Assembly (NCBI GenBank): GCA_026390075.1
Contig: JAPLGP010000018.1
Location: forward strand, 1 to 64,000
DNA from: Campylobacterales bacterium
GTDB lineage: Bacteria > Campylobacterota > Campylobacteria > Campylobacterales > Sulfurimonadaceae
Direction: 5' to 3'
Length of the DNA stretch: 64,000 nt
Part shown: positions 38,675 through 49,784 of the stretch, in pieces
How positions within the stretch are numbered: position 1 is the first letter of the stretch
How the letters are laid out: each line of letters opens with the position of its first letter
Made by a program: the position numbers and the translations under genes
The notes under the pieces: model-generated
Database searches by the model: none
Told to the model about the DNA's origin: nothing
The model's input: only the letters and a program-made list of their open reading frames with translations

Positions 38675-39451
38675 CTAAGAAATATGGAAGAGTTCAAAAG
38701 CATTTTGAGTCGTTATATTTTTTATATCTTTGAGTGGAATATTTAAAATTTCAGACATCGTTTTTGTGACAAGAGTGGTATATAAAGGCTCATTTCTCTC
38801 TCCACGAAACGGCATAGGCGTTAGGTAAGGTCCATCTGTTTCTATAAGAAGTTTGGCATGTGGGATTTTTGGTAACACATTTACAAGTTTTTTTGCATTT
38901 TTAAATGTCAGCACGCCCCCTATTCCAAAATAAAAACCTTCATTTGCAAGACTTAAAAGCTCTTCATCTGCATTGTAACAGTGAAGAACTCCGCCTACTT
39001 CTTTTGCATTGTACTTTAATAACAACTCTTTTGAATCTCTTGAAGCATCCCTGATGTGAATAATCAAAGGCTTTTTATATTTTTTAGCCAACTCTATTTG
39101 AGCAATAAAAACTTTTTTTTGCCTCTGTTTTTCTAGCTCTTTTTCTTCGTCACTTCCCTCAAGTCTAAAGTAATCAAGTCCACATTCACCTATCGCTACA
39201 CATTTTTTATGAGTTGCGTATTTGTCAAAATCAAGTTTTTCAAATGAATCTAAATCATAAGGATGCACACCAATAGCAAAATAAACATCCTCATGATTTT
39301 CTGCAATTTTCACTGCTTTATCTAGTGTCTTAGGGTCAGCTCCTGGAATGATAAACCGTTTTACTCCATTTTCTCTAGCTCTACGAAGAACTTCGTCCAA
39401 ATCTTCATCATATCTTCTGTCATCCAAATGTACATGCGTATCAATTATCAA
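38675..39451 (-). CDS. tatD: TatD family hydrolase
   Basis: MIIDTHVHLDDRRYDEDLDEV, IGECGLDY, LIETDGPYLTP. Confidence 0.92.
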   Translation of the reverse strand: MIIDTHVHLDDRRYDEDLDEVLRRARENGVKRFIIPGADPKTLDKAVKIAENHEDVYFAIGVHPYDLDSFEKLDFDKYATHKKCVAIGECGLDYFRLEGSDEEKELEKQRQKKVFIAQIELAKKYKKPLIIHIRDASRDSKELLLKYNAKEVGGVLHCYNADEELLSLANEGFYFGIGGVLTFKNAKKLVNVLPKIPHAKLLIETDGPYLTPMPFRGERNEPLYTTLVTKTMSEILNIPLKDIKNITTQNAFELFHIS

Positions 39452-39494
39452 TTTTCTCTCTCTTTTATTTTTTTAAATTCTTAACAAACAGAAA

Positions 39495-41039
39495 TTACAA
39501 AACACATCTATTCGCCTCTAAAAGCTCTTTTGCAAAGTTTTTAGCTTCATCTGAAACACTTTCACCGCTTATTATTCTTGCTATTTCATCCACTTTACTC
39601 TCAAAATCAAGCTCTCTAGCAAAAGACTCATCGCCCTCTTTGTAGATTAAAAAATGCTGGTCTCCCATAGAAGTGAGTTGTGGTTGATGAGAAATAACAA
39701 ATATTTGAAAATGCTTTGAGAGTTGTCTTAAAACTTTTGCAACACTCATAGACTCCTCTCCACTGAGGTTTGCATCAATTTCGTCAAGCATTAAAACACC
39801 ACCGTTTTGGCTCATATTTTCTGATTTTAGTGCTAAAATTGCAAGCCTTAGTCTATTAAACTCTCCCGTACTCACCTTTTGAAGTTCTGTATTGTTAAGT
39901 TTAAGCACTATTTCATCTTTGCCTAAAATTCCATATTGAGTTTCATTTAGGGTGACTTCTGCGTCTCTTAAATAGAGTTCTTTAAGGTATTTATTCAAAT
40001 CTTTCTCAAATGATTTGTGTTCCACATGCCGTAGCTCACTGAGCTTACCAGCCAACTCCTGAACTTTTTTTTCAAGCGTGATACATCTATTTTCTAAATC
40101 ATTTTTTATTATTTCTATATTTTCATATTCACTTAACTCTTCTTTTTTCTTTTGTTTGTACAAAAGTGCTTCTTCTATGCTTCCATATCTTTTTTTTAGA
40201 CCGCTAATCTCTTCTATGCGGTTAAGAACATCTTCCACATCTACATCATCTAGCGCACTAAATCGCTCTTGCGCACTATCCAGCACAACTCTAAGTTCAT
40301 TCATCGCATCATTAAAAAATGAACTATCAACATCTAAAGAATCTAAAGTATTAAATACATGGTGTTCAAAATCAAAAATTGTAGTTGCTGATGCAATGTT
40401 TTCCAGTACTTTTTCTTTTTTTGAAAGCTCTTTTTTGATTTTTAACAACTCTTCATCTTCGTAAATGATAGGATTAATATCTTCAATTTTTTTAATTTCA
40501 AACGACAAAAACTCTTTAAGTTCTAAGAGTTTATTCTCTTCTTTACTCAGTTTTTCAAGTTTTTTCGCTGACTCTGAGTATTCATTAAAAGAGTTTAAAT
40601 ATTCATCTTTGAGATTTTTTATATTTATAGATTTACTTTGGATTCTCATGTCTATTATGGATAATATGTTTGGATTATCAAAGTCACTGTAATCTTTTAA
40701 ACTCAAATGTCTAAGATAATCTGAGCTAAGAATATTCATAGCTTTTTTAGAAACACTTTGATTGTTTATGAAGTATCTTGATTTGTCCTTTTTGATATGT
40801 TTGAAAATATTTATCTCATCATTTTCTATGCCCATTTCATCTGCATTAAGGTTCCAAGTTACTCCTGATTCGCACAAAGCAGCTTCACAACTACTCGCTC
40901 CAAGTGATGAAAGAATTGAGTTCATAAGAATAGATTTACCACTTCCACTCGGACCCGTAAAAACAATAAGTCCACATGCCAGATTTAGTTCAACTTCTTT
41001 GAAACTAAGATACTCTTTTAAATAAAATCTCTCTATCAA
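39495..41039 (-). CDS. recN: DNA repair protein RecN-like SMC-type ATPase
   Basis: VFTGPSGSGKSILMNSI, long coiled coil, VSTGEFNRLRLAILAL, LMLDEIDANLSGEES. Confidence 0.88.
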   Translation of the reverse strand: MIERFYLKEYLSFKEVELNLACGLIVFTGPSGSGKSILMNSILSSLGASSCEAALCESGVTWNLNADEMGIENDEINIFKHIKKDKSRYFINNQSVSKKAMNILSSDYLRHLSLKDYSDFDNPNILSIIDMRIQSKSINIKNLKDEYLNSFNEYSESAKKLEKLSKEENKLLELKEFLSFEIKKIEDINPIIYEDEELLKIKKELSKKEKVLENIASATTIFDFEHHVFNTLDSLDVDSSFFNDAMNELRVVLDSAQERFSALDDVDVEDVLNRIEEISGLKKRYGSIEEALLYKQKKKEELSEYENIEIIKNDLENRCITLEKKVQELAGKLSELRHVEHKSFEKDLNKYLKELYLRDAEVTLNETQYGILGKDEIVLKLNNTELQKVSTGEFNRLRLAILALKSENMSQNGGVLMLDEIDANLSGEESMSVAKVLRQLSKHFQIFVISHQPQLTSMGDQHFLIYKEGDESFARELDFESKVDEIARIISGESVSDEAKNFAKELLEANRCVL

Positions 41040-41041
41040 CT

Positions 41042-41896
41042 CTATTCTCCCCAGTTAAGTTTTTGTTTTAAAACATCAAAATAGTTAAATTCTTCTCTAT
41101 GAATTAATTTTGCTGTTTTTGTAGCCAACTTGATATGCACACTATCGCCTTGTTCAAACTCGTGCATATCTTGCCCATCTATAATCATTAAAGCTCGATT
41201 GTTAGGCGTTTTCATCTCTATGGAAAATGTTCCTGGAAGAACAACTGGTCTTTGTGTGAGGGAATGTGGGCAGATTGGAGTGAGTGCAAAAACATTTGTC
41301 AAAGGAAAAAGTACTGGGCCTCCTGCTGAGAGATTATAGGCGGTTGAACCTGTTGGAGTAGAAACTATAACACCATCCCCATAGTAGGTATTGAAAGCTT
41401 TTCCATCGACTAAAGTCTCTATGGTTATCATATTTGAGATAGATGGTCTTGTTAAAACGACATCATTAAAAGCATACATCTTTATCTCATGTCCATTTTT
41501 ACTCACTTTAGCCTCTAAAACTGCTCTTTCATCGATACGATACTTTCCACATGCCAAGTTTGCTACAAAATCATCGAGTTCATCCATGCTAACATCTGCT
41601 AAAAATCCCAAATTTCCAGCATAAACACCAAGTACTGGTATATCGTAGTTGAATGAGCGTCTCACAACTGAAATGAGTGTACCATCCCCACCAAGTGTTA
41701 AAAGAATATCACACTGTTTACATAAAAGTTCAAATTCCATGCCCATAACATCTATCATACCACCGCTAATGCTGTCGATATAAACTTCTATTTTATACTT
41801 ATTGAAAATTTTTTCAAGTTTAAAAAAACTACTTTTAAGTTCTGGAGTGGATGGTCGTAAAATCACACCCACTTTTTTAATGCTATTTGTTTGCAA
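41042..41896 (-). CDS. nadK: NAD kinase
   Basis: LLTLGGDGTLISVVR and STPTGSTAYNLSAGGPV. Confidence 0.93.
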   Translation of the reverse strand: MQTNSIKKVGVILRPSTPELKSSFFKLEKIFNKYKIEVYIDSISGGMIDVMGMEFELLCKQCDILLTLGGDGTLISVVRRSFNYDIPVLGVYAGNLGFLADVSMDELDDFVANLACGKYRIDERAVLEAKVSKNGHEIKMYAFNDVVLTRPSISNMITIETLVDGKAFNTYYGDGVIVSTPTGSTAYNLSAGGPVLFPLTNVFALTPICPHSLTQRPVVLPGTFSIEMKTPNNRALMIIDGQDMHEFEQGDSVHIKLATKTAKLIHREEFNYFDVLKQKLNWGE

Positions 41897-42089
41897 AATA
41901 AGTCCTATTTTTAAATTTTACATATATTAAATATTTTGAAGTGATTATACACATTTGTGGTAAAAAAAATAAAAATCTTTCAATTTGTCATAGATTTTCA
42001 TTTTTACGAGCCTCAAGGATAATATTATCTATCAAATTTGTAGTAATTTTAGATATAATCGCGAAAATTTTTTCTAGGACTTAGATATT

Positions 42090-43847
42090 ATGAGAAGTCA
42101 TTATTGTACAGATTTAAATGAAACAAATGTAGGACAGGATGTTGTTCTGATGGGCTGGGCAAACAATCATCGTGACCATGGTGGAATTGTCTTTATAGAT
42201 TTACGAGACAAAACAGGTCTAATTCAACTTGTTTGTGACCCAGAAGATAGCGAACAAGCACACAAACTTGCAGACAGCGTAAGAGACGAGTTTGTTTTGA
42301 TTGCAAAGGGAAAAGTTCGTTTTCGTGGTGAAGGGTTGGTAAATCCACGCCTAAAAACAGGTGCGATTGAAATTGTTGTTCATGAGCTTATCATCGAAAA
42401 CAAAGCTGCTCCTCTGCCATTTGTTATTGGTGATAAAAATGTAGGGGAAGAGACAAGACTCAGATACCGTTATTTGGAGCTTCGTGACCCTGACATGTAC
42501 GAGACATTTCGTCTTCGTTCAAAAGCAGCAATTGCAGCTAGAAATATCCTTGATGCAAACGGCTTTTTAGAAGTTGAAACTCCAATTCTTACAAAATCTA
42601 CTCCTGAAGGTGCAAGAGATTATCTCGTACCATCTCGTGTTCACAGCGGTGAGTTTTATGCACTTCCTCAATCTCCTCAACTTTTCAAACAGCTTTTAAT
42701 GGTGGGCGGATTTGACCGTTACTTTCAAATAGCAAAATGTTTCAGAGATGAAGATTTAAGAGCAGACCGTCAACCAGAGTTCACTCAAATAGATGTTGAG
42801 ATGAGTTTTTGTAATCAAGAAGATGTTATCAAAGTTGCAGAAGATTTACTTGTTGCAATGTTTGCGGCATGTGGACATGAAATCAAACCGCCATTTAACC
42901 GTATCACTTACAACCATGCGATGGAATTTTATGGTTGTGATAAACCAGATTTAAGATATGACCTCAAAATGGTAGATGTTATTGATATATTTGAAAGATG
43001 TACAAATGAAATCTTTACAAATATTGCGAAACACCCACATAAAAACCGTATCAAAGCTCTCAAAGTTCCTGGGGCGGATTTAGTATTTTCAAAAAGAGAG
43101 ATGCAAAGTTTTGAAGAGTTTGTACGCAAGTTTGGTGCACATGGTCTTGGATATTTCCAACTCAAAGAAGATGGATTAAAAGGTCCACTTATCAAGTTCT
43201 TCTCTGAAGAGGATATTCAACTCATCATTGAGAGAACTGACCTTAAAGTTGGCGATGTTGTTTTCTTTGGTGCTGGAGATAAAAAAACTGTCCTTGACTA
43301 CATGGGAAGATTTAGAATTTTTATCGCTGAACATGAAAAGATGAATCTTATTGATAAAGATAGATTTGAATTTGTATGGGTTGTTGATTTTCCTATGTTT
43401 GAAGTAGAAGATGGAAGAGTAAAAGCTCTTCACCATCCATTTACAATGCCAAAAGACACGGACAAAGAGAATGTGGAAGAGATAGAATCTATCGCGTATG
43501 ACATTGTTTTAAACGGCACAGAACTTGGTGGTGGAAGTATCCGTATTCACAAATCAGAAGTTCAAGAAGAAGTCTTTAAACTTTTAGGTATCGAAGAAGA
43601 AGAAGCAAAAGAAAAGTTTGGTTTCTTACTCGACGCACTTAAATTTGGCGCACCTCCACATGGCGGTTTTGCTATCGGATTTGACAGACTTATGATGCTT
43701 ATTTCTAAAAAATCTAGCATTCGTGATGTTATTGCGTTCCCTAAAACACAAAAAGCTTCTTGTATTCTTACAAAAGCACCAAGTGCGGTTGATAACAATC
43801 AACTTCGTGACCTACATATCAGACTACGCGAACAAACTAAAGCATAA
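42090..43847 (+). CDS. aspS: Aspartyl-tRNA synthetase
   Basis: [40 protein letters not shown]; class II motifs [18 protein letters not shown] and GFAIGFDRL. Confidence 0.94.
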   Translation: MRSHYCTDLNETNVGQDVVLMGWANNHRDHGGIVFIDLRDKTGLIQLVCDPEDSEQAHKLADSVRDEFVLIAKGKVRFRGEGLVNPRLKTGAIEIVVHELIIENKAAPLPFVIGDKNVGEETRLRYRYLELRDPDMYETFRLRSKAAIAARNILDANGFLEVETPILTKSTPEGARDYLVPSRVHSGEFYALPQSPQLFKQLLMVGGFDRYFQIAKCFRDEDLRADRQPEFTQIDVEMSFCNQEDVIKVAEDLLVAMFAACGHEIKPPFNRITYNHAMEFYGCDKPDLRYDLKMVDVIDIFERCTNEIFTNIAKHPHKNRIKALKVPGADLVFSKREMQSFEEFVRKFGAHGLGYFQLKEDGLKGPLIKFFSEEDIQLIIERTDLKVGDVVFFGAGDKKTVLDYMGRFRIFIAEHEKMNLIDKDRFEFVWVVDFPMFEVEDGRVKALHHPFTMPKDTDKENVEEIESIAYDIVLNGTELGGGSIRIHKSEVQEEVFKLLGIEEEEAKEKFGFLLDALKFGAPPHGGFAIGFDRLMMLISKKSSIRDVIAFPKTQKASCILTKAPSAVDNNQLRDLHIRLREQTKA

Positions 43848-44416
43848 TGAAGAAACTCTTCTTAATTATCGGAGCACCAGGCTCTGGTAAAACTACCGAT
43901 GCAGAATTAATTGCCGAACAAAATGATGCAATAACACACTACTCTACTGGCGATATGCTCCGCGGGGAAGTTGCAAGCAAAAGCGAACTTGGCTCTGAAA
44001 TAAACAACTACATCTCTAAAGGTCTTATTGTTCCTATCAAAATAGCGATAGAAACCATTGTAAACGCTATCAAAAATGCTCCTACTGAGATAATCATCAT
44101 TGATGGTTATCCAAGAAGTATGGAGCAATTAAATGCTTTAGATGAATATCTGCATATAGATTCATCTTTAGAACTTGTCAGCGTTATAGAAGTAGCTGTA
44201 AGCGAAGAAACTGCCCGTGACAGAGTTCTAGGTCGTGCTCGAGGTGCTGATGACAATACGGAAGTATTTGATAACCGCATGAAAGTTTACATTGAGCCTT
44301 TAGTTGACATACAAGCTTTTTATAGTACTAAAAATATTTTGCATGTAATAAGTGGCGAGGGGACTATTGAAGAGGTAGTTTCTGAGATGGGAAGTTTCGT
44401 TAAGTCTAAAATATAG
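43847..44416 (+). CDS. Adenylate kinase-like nucleoside monophosphate kinase
   Basis: LIIGAPGSGKTTDAELI, HYSTGDMLRGEVASKS, IIDGYPRSMEQL. Confidence 0.85.
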   Translation: MKKLFLIIGAPGSGKTTDAELIAEQNDAITHYSTGDMLRGEVASKSELGSEINNYISKGLIVPIKIAIETIVNAIKNAPTEIIIIDGYPRSMEQLNALDEYLHIDSSLELVSVIEVAVSEETARDRVLGRARGADDNTEVFDNRMKVYIEPLVDIQAFYSTKNILHVISGEGTIEEVVSEMGSFVKSKI

Positions 44417-44518
44417 TTTTCTAGTTCCAAAGTTTTACAACGGTCATTAATAGCAACAAAAAGAGATAGATAAGAAGAAAAGTAATTTATCTGTTTTAAA
44501 GAAGGGAAATTAAAAAAA

Positions 44519-44541
44519 GCATCCAGAGAGACTCTGGATAC
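44519..44541 (-). terminator. Rho-independent terminator of adk
   Basis: Minus strand: TATCCAGAGtctCTCTGGATGCTTTTTTT. Confidence 0.8.
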
Positions 44542-44549
44542 TATTTGTA

Positions 44550-45284
<735 letters not shown>

Positions 45285-45400
45285 TCATTAAGTTGCCAAA
45301 ATCAGCTTAATGAACTTGACTTATATTTAGCAAATGAAAAAAATGTTAAACTTCTCGATGTTATAGAATGTAAAATTTAAGTAAGAGGGGTGATGTGTTT

Positions 45401-45544
45401 ATGAAAAAAATATTTGTACTATCATCGGTTTTAGTTGCTATTTTGTTTATGAGCGGATGCTCTTCGACATGGGAAGGTGTGAAAGAAGATACAAGTAACG
45501 CTTGGAACAATACGCGAAAAGGTATTCACAACGCTACAGAGTAG
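45401..45544 (+). CDS. Entericidin-like small lipoprotein (47 aa)
   Basis: MKKIFVLSSVLVAILFMSGCSSTWEGVKEDTSNAWNNTRKGIHNATE*: lipobox and entericidin-like tail. Below the ORF-track cutoff. Confidence 0.65.
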   Translation: MKKIFVLSSVLVAILFMSGCSSTWEGVKEDTSNAWNNTRKGIHNATE

Positions 45545-45550
45545 TTCTTA

Positions 45551-45583
45551 ATTTATTTCCACAGACACGGCATGTGGAAATAA
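45551..45583. terminator. Hairpin terminator containing a GGCATGTGGAA motif
   Basis: TTTATTTCCACAgacacggcaTGTGGAAATAAA between convergent genes. Confidence 0.75.
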
Positions 45584-45600
45584 ACTTCGTCATTATATTT

Positions 45601-45894
45601 TTATTCTTCGTCTTCGTCTTCAAACCCAAAATCTTCATCATCACCATTTTGAGCTTCTAAAATATCGTTTATAAGTTCTTTACACTCATCTTCTTCAATA
45701 TCACCACTTGCTATATCCGCTAAAATATCTTGTAAATCTGCTTTAAATTCACGAAGCTCTTCTAGTTCTTCTTTAGCATCATCACTAGCATCTTTGCTAT
45801 CAGCAATCTCTGCAAAAATTTCATCCAATCTTTCATCAATATCAGGAATAACACTTTTTGTAATCAACTCTTCTAATTCTTGTGCATAAGACAT
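45601..45894 (-). CDS. Acidic helical hypothetical protein
   Basis: 97 aa, Glu/Asp-rich. Confidence 0.6.
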   Translation of the reverse strand: MSYAQELEELITKSVIPDIDERLDEIFAEIADSKDASDDAKEELEELREFKADLQDILADIASGDIEEDECKELINDILEAQNGDDEDFGFEDEDEE

Positions 45895-45996
45895 ACTCTA
45901 CCTCTTTAATTTATTTATGAAATAATACACAAAAATAGAGTATCATAAGCTTTATTGTATAAACAATTAAACAATTTTTCAAAGGTGACACGAGGT

Positions 45997-46728
45997 ATGA
46001 ACTTTTACGCGATAATAATTGGAACTGAAATTTTAAATGCAAGAAGAGAAGATAAGCATTTTTATTTTTTACAAAATGAACTTAAAAAATATGGACATGA
46101 ACTCTTTGCATCGTTTATTATTAAAGATGATGTAGAACTTATCACAAAGAGTTATGAGCTTGTAAAAAGTGATAAAAATTCAGTTCTTTTTTCTTTTGGT
46201 GGTATAGGTGCAACACCTGATGATTTGACCAGAGAAATTTCAGCAAAGGTTTTTACATCCAAACCATTAACTCTGCATAAACAATTTGAAAAAGATATTA
46301 TTCATAGATTTGGTGGTGATGCATATCCTCATAGAATCCACATGGCAGAGTTACCCCAAGATGCAAAACTACTTTTTAATCCAATAAATAATATGTCAGG
46401 TTATTTTTTAGAAGATAGATTTTTCTTTGTTCCAGGATTTCCAGAGATGGCACATCCAATGATTTCTGGTGCAATTAAAACTTTTTTTTCAAATTCTGTA
46501 AAAAAATTTAGATATACATTCTTGGCACAAACGAGTGAAAATACATTAATTTCAATCATGCAAAATATTCCCTCAAATATAGAACTCTCCTCTCTTCCTA
46601 TGATAAAAGAGAACAAGGCATCTGTTGAATTGTCACTAAGCGGTTTTGATGATTTAAGTTTAATACATCACTTTAATCTATTTTGTAATGAATTAAATAA
46701 TAAAAACATCCCTTATATACTTTTATGA
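45997..46728 (+). CDS. MoaB/CinA-like molybdopterin-binding domain protein
   Basis: IIIGTEILNARREDKH, FSFGGIGATPDDLTRE. Confidence 0.85.
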   Translation: MNFYAIIIGTEILNARREDKHFYFLQNELKKYGHELFASFIIKDDVELITKSYELVKSDKNSVLFSFGGIGATPDDLTREISAKVFTSKPLTLHKQFEKDIIHRFGGDAYPHRIHMAELPQDAKLLFNPINNMSGYFLEDRFFFVPGFPEMAHPMISGAIKTFFSNSVKKFRYTFLAQTSENTLISIMQNIPSNIELSSLPMIKENKASVELSLSGFDDLSLIHHFNLFCNELNNKNIPYILL

Positions 46729-46815
46729 TTATAGTTTAAATCAATATATTTTAGTGATTAGTCAAGGAAATTTCTCATATTAGTTTGATTAGTGATATAA
46801 TTATAAACCTTTAAA

Positions 46816-47880
46816 ATGAGAGAAATTAAAATGGCAATTAATATGAATAATCATGTCTTTAAAGGACATAAATCATTGCTTGGTAGTAAGTTTGTTACAT
46901 ACGGTGAAGTAGAACTTCCTTCAAGATACGAAATTTTTTCTAAATCAAAAAGTGGCTTTGATTGGGGAAATGGTGGCTCTGGAGCAATTCAGTTAGCTTT
47001 TTCAATGCTTTTTCAATTAAGCAATAAAGATATAGCCACAAGAAATGCAACTGAATATACTATGGATGTAATACGATATCTCAATTCTAGGGATTGGATA
47101 GTTACTGCTTTTGATGTTTTGGATTGGCTTGAAAAGCATGATGAAATCGTAGAAGAGAAACCAGTGTTTAAAATAACAAGAAAAGCTGCAGAAAATATAG
47201 AAGAAAGTGCCTATGAAATACCAGTTATCAACATGAGAGAAATACAAATTGAAGAAGAAGATGAAGAGATACCATTTAAAATAAAACTTATAAAAGCAGA
47301 AGATAGAACTGAAAAAACGGAAACAATAGAGGAAATACAAAAAAGATTTGAACAAATAACAAAAGAAAAAAATCAAGAAATAGAACAAATAGAGGAAATA
47401 CAAAAAGTTGAAGAAGTAAGATCTGAACTAAATGTACAAGAAATAATCCAAGAAATAGAACCAATAAAAGAAATACAAAAAGTTGAAGAAGTGAAATTTG
47501 AACATAGAGAAGAAGAAGCAGTTCAAGAAACAGAATCAATTGAAGAAATACAAGAAGTTGAAGAAGAAATAAAAACTGAGCAAAAAAAACCAATACAATT
47601 AGATTTGTTAGTTTTAACACACCCTGAGAGACAATCTAAAAAAGAAAAAAATGATGATAAAACAAATGTGGTGAAAAATGTATGTCAAGAACTTAATATT
47701 ACACAAAAACAACTTGCAGAAATTTTAGAAGTTCCAGAAGGCACAGTAAGTAGCTGGGCTGTTAAAGATGAAATTCCAAGGCTCGGTAAAAAAGCTATTG
47801 AGTTTTATGCCATGAACACTAAAAATCAAAAAATTGTTGATAGCTTTAAAAACTTTATGCAACTTTTAGATATTTCTTAA
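46816..47880 (+). CDS. DUF6166-like domain + Glu-rich repeats + C-terminal HTH protein
   Basis: N-term FKGHKSLLGSKFVTYGEVELPSRYEIF...GSGAIQLAFSML; repeated IEEIQKVEEV units; C-term LNITQKQLAEILEVPEGTVSSWAVKDEIPRLGKKAIEFY. Confidence 0.65.
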   Translation: MREIKMAINMNNHVFKGHKSLLGSKFVTYGEVELPSRYEIFSKSKSGFDWGNGGSGAIQLAFSMLFQLSNKDIATRNATEYTMDVIRYLNSRDWIVTAFDVLDWLEKHDEIVEEKPVFKITRKAAENIEESAYEIPVINMREIQIEEEDEEIPFKIKLIKAEDRTEKTETIEEIQKRFEQITKEKNQEIEQIEEIQKVEEVRSELNVQEIIQEIEPIKEIQKVEEVKFEHREEEAVQETESIEEIQEVEEEIKTEQKKPIQLDLLVLTHPERQSKKEKNDDKTNVVKNVCQELNITQKQLAEILEVPEGTVSSWAVKDEIPRLGKKAIEFYAMNTKNQKIVDSFKNFMQLLDIS

Positions 47881-47891
47881 TTATTATTACT

Positions 47892-48395
47892 TTATCTTGC
47901 ATAAGTAGTGTTTTTAGGATTGCTTTCGTCATATTCAAGCAGTTCTAAAACGCTTTTTTTATTCATTTTTCTAGCAAAATCAACAGCACTAAAACCTTTT
48001 ATATCAGTAGCATGTTGATTTACACCTTGTTCAAGCAACATTTTTACAATCTCAACTCTTCCATAGCAAGATGCTGCCATCAAAGAAGTGAAGCCACTTC
48101 TTCGGCTTGTTTTGTTTACATCAACCCCTTGCTCAATTAAATATTGAACTAAGGCAATTTGATTATAGGTAATAGCAAGGTCAAATATACTCACACCTTC
48201 ATCATCAAAATCAAATATATCTGCACCGCTATCAATAAGAAGTATCAGCAAATCCGAATCACATTTAGCACGAATTGCACATGCCAAGACTGACTCTCCA
48301 GTTTCATTTACATCATTGATATCAGCACCGCTCTTGATATATTTTTTAATACTTAAATAATCATTATGTTTTAAAAGTTCTAACCACTTATTCAT
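47892..48395 (-). CDS. Ankyrin repeat protein
   Basis: SGADINDVNETGESVLACAIR..., GVDVNKTSRRSGFTSLMAASCYGRVEIVKMLLEQG. Confidence 0.88.
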   Translation of the reverse strand: MNKWLELLKHNDYLSIKKYIKSGADINDVNETGESVLACAIRAKCDSDLLILLIDSGADIFDFDDEGVSIFDLAITYNQIALVQYLIEQGVDVNKTSRRSGFTSLMAASCYGRVEIVKMLLEQGVNQHATDIKGFSAVDFARKMNKKSVLELLEYDESNPKNTTYAR

Positions 48396-48486
48396 GAAAT
48401 CCCTTTATTGATTGCTTAGTATATATCAAAAGTCATTAGTATTTTTTAAGTATAATGCCACAAATAAATCATTTAAGCGAGAATTC

Positions 48487-49683
48487 ATGGAAATTATACA
48501 AACAACGGAAGCTTTTAAAGCATTAATAGAAGAGATTAAAGCAACAGCAGGATACAAAGACCCTTTAGCATTTGGTATTTGTAGAGTTGATTTAGGGCAA
48601 TTAAATGTCGATAAATCTCTTCAAGCAACTTATCCAGTTATCAATTGGAATGAAAACTTTGGAAGTGCAGCCATTTTTGTAAAAGCTTTATCAGAACAAG
48701 GAATCAGCGTTGACTTTACACAAGATGAAGTTGTTTGCAATATTAATTTAGATTTTTTAAGAAGTGCATTGGCTGCTTTTACCCCTTATTCTGATGAAGC
48801 ATATGGCGATGCTCATAAAAACATTCAAGTTGTTTCAGCACTCTACAATCAAATGATTAGCAATGGTAGTTTAGAAGGAGAGTTTAAAGTAACATTTATT
48901 TACAATGATGCACCTTTAAAAAATGTTGAAGCGACTTATTTAAAACTCTATGCAATTTCACAAGCAAAAGTACAAATCAGAGGAGTTAACCTCAATGGTG
49001 CATTTGCTTCTTTACCAAATGTTGCTTGGTCAAATGGACAGCCGATAGAACTTGAGTATCTTCGTGAATTTGAAATCGAATTAAAACTTGCAAATGAGTA
49101 TCCACATATTGATTTTGTAGATAAATTTCCTAGATTTTTACAACATATTATTCCAGCGGACAACACAAGAATTCTTGATACATCAAAAGTACGATTTGGC
49201 GCACAATTAGCAGCAGGAACAACGGTAATGCCAGGTGCTTCATACATTAACTTCAATGCGGGAACAACAGGTCCAGTTATGGTTGAAGGTCGCATTTCAA
49301 GTTCAGCAATCGTTGGAGCTGGAAGTGATGTTGGCGGTGGCGCTTCGATTTTAGGAGTTTTGAGTGGAACAGACGGAAACCCTATATCCATCGGACAAAA
49401 TACTCTTTTAGGTGCAAACTCAACTTGTGGTATTCCAATGGGCGATGGTTGTATTTTAGATGGAGGACTCGCAATATTTGCTGGTACAAAAGTTCATATT
49501 GATGCAAAAGAACTCTCTAAAATTAAAGAAGTCAATCAAAACATTCAACTCGAAGGTGAACTATTTAAAGGAAGAGATTTAGCAGGATTAAATGGTCTTC
49601 ACTTTAGACAAAACTCACAAACAGGTCAAATTACCGTTTCTCGTTCAACAAGAGAAATCAAATTAAACGCTGATCTTCACTAA
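48487..49683 (+). CDS. dapD: Tetrahydrodipicolinate N-succinyltransferase
   Basis: Left-handed beta-helix region INFNAGTTGPVMVEGRISSSAIVGAGSDVGGGASILGVLSG. Start reset to MEIIQTTEAF. Confidence 0.85.
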   Translation: MEIIQTTEAFKALIEEIKATAGYKDPLAFGICRVDLGQLNVDKSLQATYPVINWNENFGSAAIFVKALSEQGISVDFTQDEVVCNINLDFLRSALAAFTPYSDEAYGDAHKNIQVVSALYNQMISNGSLEGEFKVTFIYNDAPLKNVEATYLKLYAISQAKVQIRGVNLNGAFASLPNVAWSNGQPIELEYLREFEIELKLANEYPHIDFVDKFPRFLQHIIPADNTRILDTSKVRFGAQLAAGTTVMPGASYINFNAGTTGPVMVEGRISSSAIVGAGSDVGGGASILGVLSGTDGNPISIGQNTLLGANSTCGIPMGDGCILDGGLAIFAGTKVHIDAKELSKIKEVNQNIQLEGELFKGRDLAGLNGLHFRQNSQTGQITVSRSTREIKLNADLH

Positions 49684-49689
49684 CCCTAT

Positions 49690-49718
49690 GGCATGTGGAA
49701 CTTTATTTCCACATGCTA
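49690..49718. terminator. Inverted motif pair downstream of dapD
   Basis: GGCATGTGGAActttaTTTCCACATGCT: one full and one near-full motif copy in opposite orientation. Confidence 0.6.
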
Positions 49719-49784
49719 CTTTCAATTCATAAAGATACTTTTATATATTCAGTATTATAATAATCAAAACACAAGGAGTTTGTT

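Noticed and set aside
40078-41025. Plus-strand ORFs across recN (40078-41025)
   Set aside because: Antisense to recN; Ser/Phe-rich translations typical of the reverse of Lys/Glu-rich coiled coils.
47017-47620. Antisense ORFs 47017-47403 and 47288-47620
   Set aside because: Mirror of the Glu-rich repeat region on the opposite strand; low-complexity Phe/Leu translation; artefact.
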